Assembly (NCBI GenBank): GCA_019722365.1
Contig: JADFUC010002353.1
Location: 1-64,000 of the forward strand
Origin: Lithospermum erythrorhizon
Lineage: Eukaryota > Streptophyta > Magnoliopsida > Boraginales > Boraginaceae
DNA length: 64,000 nucleotides
Direction: 5' to 3'
In this document: piece after piece, positions 57,365 to 64,000 of the stretch
How the letters are laid out: each line of letters opens with the position of its first letter
Position numbering within the stretch: the stretch's first letter is position 1
The notes under the pieces: generated by a model
Databases searched by the model: none
Told to the model about the DNA's origin: nothing
Seen by the model: the letters and a program-made list of their open reading frames with translations, nothing else
Made by a program: the position numbers and the translations under genes

Positions 57365-57575
57365 CAAGCGACACCATTTTGGGCAAAAAATACAAGCTTC
57401 GCTATTATTTTTACAAGGACATTTTGTATCTCATTCTGGCTTATAGACGGTATAGACACCATTTTTGGGCCAAAATACAAGCTTCACTTCATCACTTGTA
57501 CCAAAAGACACCATCTTGGGGGAAATTACAAGCTTCACTAGTACCCAAAGACACCATTTTTATCCAAATAACAAA
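57365..57575 (+). repeat. Tandem repeat with GACACCATTTT..TACAAGCTTCAC units
   Basis: Four irregular units share (A)GACACCATYTTGGG, a short spacer and AAATACAAGCTTC. The open frames across it (69-77 codons) come from the repeat and are not credible genes. Confidence 0.8.
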
Positions 57576-58357
57576 CAAACAATCGGGTAATCAAAAATTT
57601 GAAGTAGAGTAGCGTATCAATCTCCAAAGCAGTGATATATATCAAAATACTCTATATTGGCAAAATTACAATATCTCATAACTTCTTGATTAACAAGTAA
57701 GTTACAAAACTTAAAGATTCCAATTTTGATCATCACTTGATCAATGATCATTACTCGCCACACGTTTACCACCATGATTCCCGCGTTAGCTGCGCTCCTC
57801 TTTCTGCGATGCGTTTTAGGTAGGCGGACGTGGGGTGCTAAAGACTTCCATTAGAGGATGATAGTGGTGGGCGATGATGGAGTTGGGAAAAGATGGAGTT
57901 GTTCTTATTCTTTGGATCAAGTAGTTCTTTGGAATTATAGGCTTCCGGGTTATTATCATTCGCTTCTTCAACTTACTAACAAAATTTTTGCCCTTATAGT
58001 CTTTTGATAAGGGGAGTAGTGATAGGGAGTTGGGGTTAGAGGTGGAAGAAGAGGCGGAGGTTGGTTATGAATTAATGCGGGTGTGGTGGGAGATGAGGTG
58101 GTGATGGTGGTGGTTGAGAATGAAGGTGGTGGAAGAGGGGCCGGTGGTGGGCGCTTGCTTTCGATAGGAGTTTGGGGGTAGGGTAAGGTTGAATTTTGGA
58201 AGATGAATGGAGGGGGTTTTTATTTTTAATTATGTAAAATATACTCCTATACTTTAGTTTAGTATTAGAACAAAATAGTCATTTTGTGCAAAAACCTGAT
58301 AGTATTATAGGGATCCGAGGGGACTATGGGTGAAAGAGCGGATAGTATAGGGACCAA

Positions 58358-59312
58358 AGTTGTGAATAACGTTCGCGGTCCGCCCGGCGTGAAGCTTCAA
58401 AAGCTGAATTTGTCGTGGTGTCGAAGCCGGTACTTTTTCGGAGTTTACGATGCCTTGACATATTTATATAGATATATGATAAATTACTTATATGTGTACT
58501 AATTTAGTTGAATTCTTCCTATTTATAACATCAAAAGAATATCCAACAATAATTCGAGAGCGTGCATATTAAAGGTATCAGAATACAAATTAAAAAAGAC
58601 AAACATGCATAGAAAAATATGCTTCAAATTTCTCCCGTCAAAATGCGATCAAGATTGCATCTTTTTTGTTAATAATCATCACAAACATTTTTCGTACCAT
58701 TTTGGAATCCTCAAAAAATTTACGAATTTTTTAATATAAAATTGACAAACTTTGAAATAAATTTTGTCAATTTCGGTTCATATTTCCCCAATAAAACATC
58801 TTTTTGTTGTACAATCATCAAATTTTTTTCATACATAGCCTTTTCGGAAATCCCAAAAAAATTATGAAATTTTTAATATAAAATTGACAAATTTTAAATG
58901 ATTTTTGAAAAAAAAATGAAAGATTGAGCTTTTTATATTTAAGCATATTTTACACATATACTGAGGAATTTGCAAAATTTGACAAATTTTATTATAATTT
59001 GGACTAATTTTGTATAATTTTTGGAAATATCAAAGAAAATGTCTACATGAGTGAAAGAAGGGGGTATCTTTAGCTGGCACGAAAAAAAGAAAAAATGGGA
59101 AGAAAGAAAAAGAAAAAAAGAGAGTAAGCCAGTCTAATGGTTTAAATGTAGCAAAAATGGGCGCCCTATTTTTTTCGGTATTGTTAACGGCTAGCGATAA
59201 GCGGTCAATAAGCGGTGAAAAAGCCAGAGGTTTCAAGTGATCGACAGCGTATAACACCATGCTCCCCAACCCACAGCGATAAGCGCCGCTATTGGCGCTA
59301 ATGCTGCTGATA
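58358..59312. mobile_element. Insertion (955 bp) in the right inverted repeat, type unknown
   Basis: The flanks are AGGGACCAA (58,349-58,357) and AAGGACCAA (59,313-59,321), a likely 9-bp target duplication with one mismatch. It contains a diverged tandem duplication of about 100 bp and ends with GC-rich text (AGCGGTCAATAAGCGG, 59,198-59,213). Its own inverted ends were not established. No coding frame is supported. Confidence 0.5.
58659..58898 (+). repeat. Diverged tandem duplication, period about 138 bp
   Basis: CATCTTTTTTGTT..AATCATCA..TTTTTAATATAAAATTGACAAA occurs at 58,659-58,757 and again at 58,796-58,898. Confidence 0.75.
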
Positions 59313-59364
59313 AAGGACCAACTAGAAAGTTATGCGATAGTAAGGACCAAAAAGATAATTAGCC

Positions 59365-59920
59365 TTTATTAATTTATAGAGTTATTAATTTATGAGTGTT
59401 AATTTAAAAGAAATTATTAATATCGAGTCCGAAAAAAAATTACTATTATCTTAAAGAGAGTTTATTATTTAATAATTTCTATTGTAAATCTTAAAGGTGC
59501 CTACTTATAATTTCATAGTATATGTTGATTATGTTCCCTTATCTACTTCCGCTTAATGTATTAGGAAACTATTATAGTAGTAGTAGATCAGATTCATCGT
59601 GCATTCGACGATAAAATTATTCTCCGTGAATGATGGGAGATAAGTTTTTCCTAATTCATCACTCCTTAGGCTTAAATTCTAAATAAATATATTTAGTCAG
59701 AAGTCAAATATGAGTTAGGAACGAAAATGAAAACAAAAAGAATTGGACTAATAAACTAAAATAAGCACATTTTTCTTCATTGTTAAGAAGTGAAGTTTAA
59801 CTAAAATCGCTTCACAAAAGGAACCCAGCTACTTCTAGATCTTGTCACCGTATAATATTTTCTTATGTAATTGAATACATCATTTACACATAAAATAAAC
59901 CCTAATCCTTATTCATGACT
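59365..59920. other. No gene recognised; AT-rich DNA
   Basis: No supported frame, repeat family or signal was seen. Confidence 0.5.
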
Positions 59921-60560
59921 AGTATTGTTATCGGTTTTTGATTGGTCAAATAGCAGCATGACGGGGACCGATAACCGAGGCAGATTATCCGGACCGAACA
60001 CGACAACTCTATGGGATAACACATTTTTTTGGATCGGAGCAGAGTCGGATATTTTGGGTCAGATGCCGGTTCGGAGTCCACGGGAGTTCGGTATTCGTGT
60101 CATCTCCAAAATAAAAAAAAATAAAAAACTCATATCAACAATTAAACAATTAAGAACTCTAAAATAGAAATAAAAACAAACATTTTAATTCCTTGTTGAG
60201 GCGGAGGAAGGTTTTAGAATAAGGAAGAGAGAAGGATGAAGGAAGAAAGGAAAAAAAGAAAAAAAGGAGAGGAGGGAGGGGTGAGCCAGCAACAGGGAAG
60301 AAGGAAAAATGAAAAGAGAGGAGGGAGGTTTGACGAGAAACTAATAAACAATGAAAAAGATAGTAAAAGAGATAGGAGGGAGGAAGGGGGACGATTAATA
60401 GCTGAACCAAGAAGAAGAAATCCAAGAAAGAAATGAAAATTGGGGGAGGCGGGGGGGGGGAGGAATTACAGGTGTTTTCACAGCGTTGGCCGGTCGGTCA
60501 AACCGGTTACCGGATAAAGAATCGATCGGACCGTTAACTTTCGAGCGGATAAATAAATGA
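59921..60560. other. GATAACCGG-rich ends around a polypurine tract, unidentified repeat
   Basis: Sequence with CCGATAACCGAGG and TATCCGGACCG (59,960-59,996) is followed by purine-rich DNA. Related words then return (ACCGGTTACCGG, ATCGGACCGTTAAC, 60,490-60,540). Runs of GATAACCG/ACCGGT type are common in plant non-autonomous transposons, but no clear inverted ends or duplication were found. Confidence 0.35.
60195..60470 (+). repeat. Polypurine tract, about 275 bp
   Basis: Almost only A and G, with GGAAGAAAGGAAAAAAAG-type text, closing in GGGGGAGGCGGGGGGGGGG at 60,441-60,460. Open frames on both strands are low complexity and not credible genes. Confidence 0.85.
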
Positions 60561-61798
60561 TCCTAATATTTCGGACGGTTCTCGAATCTCTGACTGACTA
60601 ATAACACTATTCATGAGGCAGCCAATAATGGATGTGAGGAATACAAGAGGTAAATGAAACATGGAACCTATTTCTCGTGTAGACTCTGTTTACTTAAACA
60701 ACTATATGTCATCTTTGTTTGTTTGTTTGTTTATCATTCTATATATATTTATTTTTGAAGAAATTTTCTAGGATTGGTTGCCATCAAAATTGTGGAGTAG
60801 TATTTTCATTATTGAGCTTTAGATTTATATAAAAGTCACCCTTCACTATAATTATTGGTTATCTTGAATTCTTGAATCTTGATGTCACGTTCACTATAAA
60901 GATTAGGTTTGGTCGTTGGTTGGTGGAGCACCGGAATTTCAATTTTTATTTTTATTTTTTTTTTGAAACATGAATGACCACTCATCATCAGTCTTGTTAT
61001 ATTATAAAACATAAGTCTTTGGCCAAGAGCGCCACTTGTATTCGCTTGCATGTGAGCATTTTTCATTTTGTAATACAAGTATTTGATCCGATTTTTTAAT
61101 TTTTTCAGCAAAAGTTACAGGTTAATGGATTTCGTTTGGCATTTGTTGAGCTGCTCTCTTTATAATTTGAATATAGATTCTAAATAAATACTCTTTTCAA
61201 TTCATTTTTAATTATCATTTTTTCTATCCTAATATTTTATTGGTAATACAATAAATTACTCCAAAACTTTTAATTATATTATGAAAACTATAAGAAATAA
61301 TATCACGAAATATTATTTAAATATACAATTATATCAATATTATATTTATTAAAATAAAGGAATAAAAAGTTAGTGATGATCACGGCTTCATGAAAAAACT
61401 TCGAAAACTACATTTAGCAATGTTGGAGTTAATTGCCTGACCCTCGTTTGAAGACTAAAATTTGATGGTTCAAAGGATCAATGGGCGAGTTGGATCTTTT
61501 AAGGTTTCTGTGGGCGTTTCTAATAAGGATATCTAAAAGCAACAATGCTGCATTTACATGATTGCTTTCATACGTAAATCAAATATCAGCAGTATCTTTA
61601 ACACACTCACGTAGTAGTGGTACATCTCACAAAACCTATTCACGATTTTATTTTCTCTATATCACTTACATACCCCACCGTATATATACATTCTCTCATA
61701 TTTGATTTATCATATTGTTATGAGTAATTAATTATGACTTAAATAATAGAATTATTATTTAAAAATTAATATGTAAAATATAAATAATTATTAAATCA
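60561..61798. other. No gene recognised; AT-rich DNA
   Basis: A short (TTTG)n run lies at about 60,715-60,732 and an imperfect MITE-like word (TTTTTAATTATCATTTT) at about 61,205-61,221. Nothing else is supported. Confidence 0.5.
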
Positions 61799-61998
61799 TA
61801 CCCCTCGTCTCTAAATGTTTGATCATCTAGACTAATGACATAAAGAAATTAATATAATAATCAATGACCCACTTAGAAATGAAAGAAAAAAAGTAGTGAT
61901 ATAATAGGAAAAAATAGCATTAGAAATGTAAAAACTCTGTCATTTGATCTGAGAAAAAAAGCCCAGATAGTCAAATGTTTAAGGCAGGAGAGAGAGTA
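61799..61998 (+). mobile_element. Stowaway-like MITE (200 bp)
   Basis: TA-CCCCTCGTCTCTAAATGTTTGATCATCT at the left is mirrored by AGATAGTCAAATGTTTAAGG..GAGAGAGAG-TA at the right. The inverted ends are about 30 bp with TA on both sides. There is no coding capacity. Confidence 0.8.
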
Positions 61999-63054
61999 CC
62001 AAATTGAGTATTATAATATAAAAATACACCAAGACATGGTTTTATTAACGAAGATAAATCAAACATGCACAAATTGTGCGAGATGCAAAACCAGCCCACT
62101 AGACATTGATAAAACTAAAACTCATATTTGGGTTATTCGAACTTTTTGTCAAATGTGCTCCACAATTTACTTCCTTGATTGAAGATGTTCCGCCCCTATC
62201 AAGGAGTTGAGATCTATCTACGAATGTCAAAATGCGCTGCCTTCTTGAACGCATGTACTTGAGAGTGAGGTAATACTTGTGTTTGTGGTAATACGATGAG
62301 ATGAGCCTTGTTTGATGAGTTAGAAGTCGGCGTTGCCTAGTTCGAGAGCCATAACATCAGCTCGTTACCAGATTTATTATATCATGTAAAATAGCGCATG
62401 GCGCGTGCTCTTTGATAAGTTGTTTACAATTCTCACATTCTAGTTGGTTGGCAAATGATACTTAAAAGCGTGCTTGGAGCACTCCAAATGCATTCCACAT
62501 CCTTCCTACATGATTCATGTTGTTTGACAAATAATTGAACTTGATATTGAAATGATTGGATAAAATGGATCATTTGAAATTCCTAATTAAAGGTGTGCAC
62601 TTGAGACAGGACCCCACTTTGCCAGGGTCCCATCCATGGACAGGCTTGAGAGTTGAGTGTATTAGTAGTGTTCATGGGAATACCGAAGACACCCAAGGAA
62701 ATGTCTTTAACACGGTGTTGGACTGTTGGTAAAATAGGACACCTTTTTTTTTTGTTTGTTTATCTAAGTTTCATTCCCAACGCAAGCACAATTTTTTCTT
62801 TTTTTATGTTGACAATTTTTTCCTATTATACAATAAGTACGAACGATAGTTCTATAGCAACTTTAATATCCATTTCTTGATATATATCTTAAATGTATGT
62901 AATATGAAATATCTTTTTAAATGTATTACGATTAACCTTTTTTTTTATTTGAAACCATTTTATAAATTTGTTTCATTTTTTATTTTATTTATAGATTTTG
63001 ATTTTTGATCCATGCTTATAATTCTAATACAAAGATTCGAACACTTCGTAAATT
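61999..63054. other. No gene recognised
   Basis: Only AT-rich DNA and homopolymer runs are visible. Short open frames here lack any recognisable domain. Confidence 0.5.
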
Positions 63055-63440
63055 TTCATTTTGAATATAATATTATAAAAGTACTTTAAACCACATTATA
63101 AGAATATTTATAACTACTTACCTAGTATTTAGGAATATTAAAATACTTCAGAGCTTATATCATTAGTTTTGATTTCCTACCACCGCTTTCTGTCGGCGCA
63201 TGCGCACGGGCTAGGCGTAATGTGGTTTACGTGGCGTGCTTTGTAGGATATTACGTGGGCCAGGGACTGCAGTGCACACTGAAAGTTGCAATTGTGGAGT
63301 CTCGTTACAAAGGAGTATTGAAATACTAAAATACACAACAATTCAATTTAAATTATTTTTTTTATTAATCAAATATGAATATGATATTATAAAAGTAGTT
63401 GAAACCACATTATTTGAATAATTCTAAATTCTTAACCAAG
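63055..63440 (+). repeat. Duplicated AT-rich segment (about 65 bp, 305 bp apart)
   Basis: GAATATAATATTATAAAAGT then ACCACATTAT..GAATA (63,063-63,125) recurs as GAATATGATATTATAAAAGT..ACCACATTAT (63,375-63,440). Between them is a GC-richer patch near 63,190-63,260. Confidence 0.75.
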
Positions 63441-63818
63441 TTTCCTCCTATTATTCTTCACGATTTTTATTCAATCATATTTTTTCAAAATCTTATTTTA
63501 TTTTAGTATATTAATATATTAGTACAATATATGCAAGGTAAGAGCGAAATTATAGAAGGGTCGTTCTCATCTATGTACAAAGCCCCATTAGTTATGAGGC
63601 ACATACATACTATGCCAAATTATATTGAGGACGCTTTGATAGTGTAATCCACCGCCCCGGAGGCTTCACCTAACTGATATCATCAAGATGCGGTGATCTT
63701 ACTAGTACATTTATATCGTTCAATGTATCTAAATGTCCCGAAAAATGCATACCATATCCATGGAAGTAAATAAGATGCAATTGCTTCAAGAAGTACGTTG
63801 TTGTTCCTTTTATGCCGC

Positions 63819-64000
63819 TCTCCCTCCGATTTTTTAGTTGTCATCGTAGCAATTTTCCACGTTCATTAAGAATTGTTTACAATTAATGACATTTTACATA
63901 TATATCTCTAATTAATGAATCAAAACAACAATTTAATATTACAAAATGCCCTAAAAATTGTCCGTGATTCCCGTGATCCAGTGTGGGACTTAACAATAGA
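63819..64000 (+). mobile_element. MITE of the 13.6-kb family, cut by the window end
   Basis: It starts CTCCCTCCGATTTTTTAGTTGTCAT and continues with ACATTTTACATATATATCTC. The right end lies outside the window. Confidence 0.65.

Larger units (their letters stand above)
57091..59364. mobile_element. Non-autonomous DNA transposon with long inverted repeats
   Basis: The left end GGGTAATTATCTTTTTTGGTCC is mirrored at the right end (reverse complement GGCTAATTATCTTTTTGGTCC). The inverted repeats are about 165 bp and include GCATACTATCCG and ACTAAACTAAAGTATAG. The right repeat is interrupted by a 955-bp insertion (58,358-59,312). There is no transposase. Long inverted repeats suggest a Mutator-like deletion derivative, but no target duplication was found, so the superfamily is open. 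Confidence 0.65.

Noticed and set aside
60159..60436. Open frames on both strands of the polypurine tract
   Set aside because: They are Lys/Arg/Gly or Phe/Ser/Leu low complexity caused by the A/G bias.
61187..61400. Possible further MITE near 61.2 kb
   Set aside because: Only one short word resembles the family, and no inverted end or TA pair was found.
62595..62650. GGACCCCAC..GGGTCC as a hairpin terminator or riboswitch
   Set aside because: The match is short and isolated, with no gene beside it.

Overview
This is nuclear DNA of a flowering plant, almost certainly a eudicot. The signs are a three-exon F-box/FBD gene with GT-AG introns, nested Ty1/copia retrotransposons primed by initiator-Met tRNA, an endogenous caulimovirus-like fragment, a Mutator-like element carrying an Ulp1-type protease, Stowaway-like MITEs, a tRNA-derived SINE and a 5S-rRNA-containing repeat. 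The species cannot be named from the sequence. Most of the window is intergenic transposon-on-transposon DNA. Nearly all transposon reading frames are broken by frameshifts and stops, so homology is visible only in short pieces across frames.

Layout. 1-5.7 kb: decayed plus-strand copia element (5' LTR cut by the window edge, gag, pol, 3' LTR). 5.7-9.3 kb: no gene, but a Cassandra-like 5S-derived LTR piece at 6.53-6.72 kb and an LTR-like stretch at 8.6-9.2 kb. 9.28-13.6 kb: second plus-strand copia with a very short 5' LTR and no 3' LTR. 13.6-13.9 kb: MITE. 14.04-17.09 kb: the only convincing host gene, an intact F-box/LRR/FBD protein of 475 residues. 18.4-19.95 kb: minus-strand endogenous pararetrovirus fragment.

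20.6-31.7 kb is a three-level nest: a MITE was split by a copia element (20,820-31,666, target duplication CAAAT), whose 3' LTR was split by a 6.06-kb Mutator-like element (25,229-31,290, 9-bp target duplication). The Mutator-like element has a minus-strand MULE transposase relic and a convergent plus-strand Ulp1-like cysteine protease relic, the KAONASHI-type arrangement. A SINE and another MITE follow.

34.3-57.1 kb is a second three-level nest: copia element C (5' LTR about 34.25-34.99 kb, remainder 53.6-57.1 kb) was split by a SIRE/Maximus-type copia (35,581-53,588, candidate duplication GTTTG) with an extra ORF after pol. That element was itself split by a minus-strand copia D (39,360-48,170, duplication GATGA), a relative of C. 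C is cut at 57.09 kb by a non-autonomous element with long terminal inverted repeats (57,091-59,364), whose right repeat was split by a 955-bp insertion. The last 4.6 kb hold low-complexity DNA, a 200-bp MITE, a duplicated AT-rich segment and the start of another MITE.

The genes do not form an operon or pathway. The F-box gene probably acts in an SCF ubiquitin-ligase complex; everything else is mobile DNA recording a relative order of insertions.
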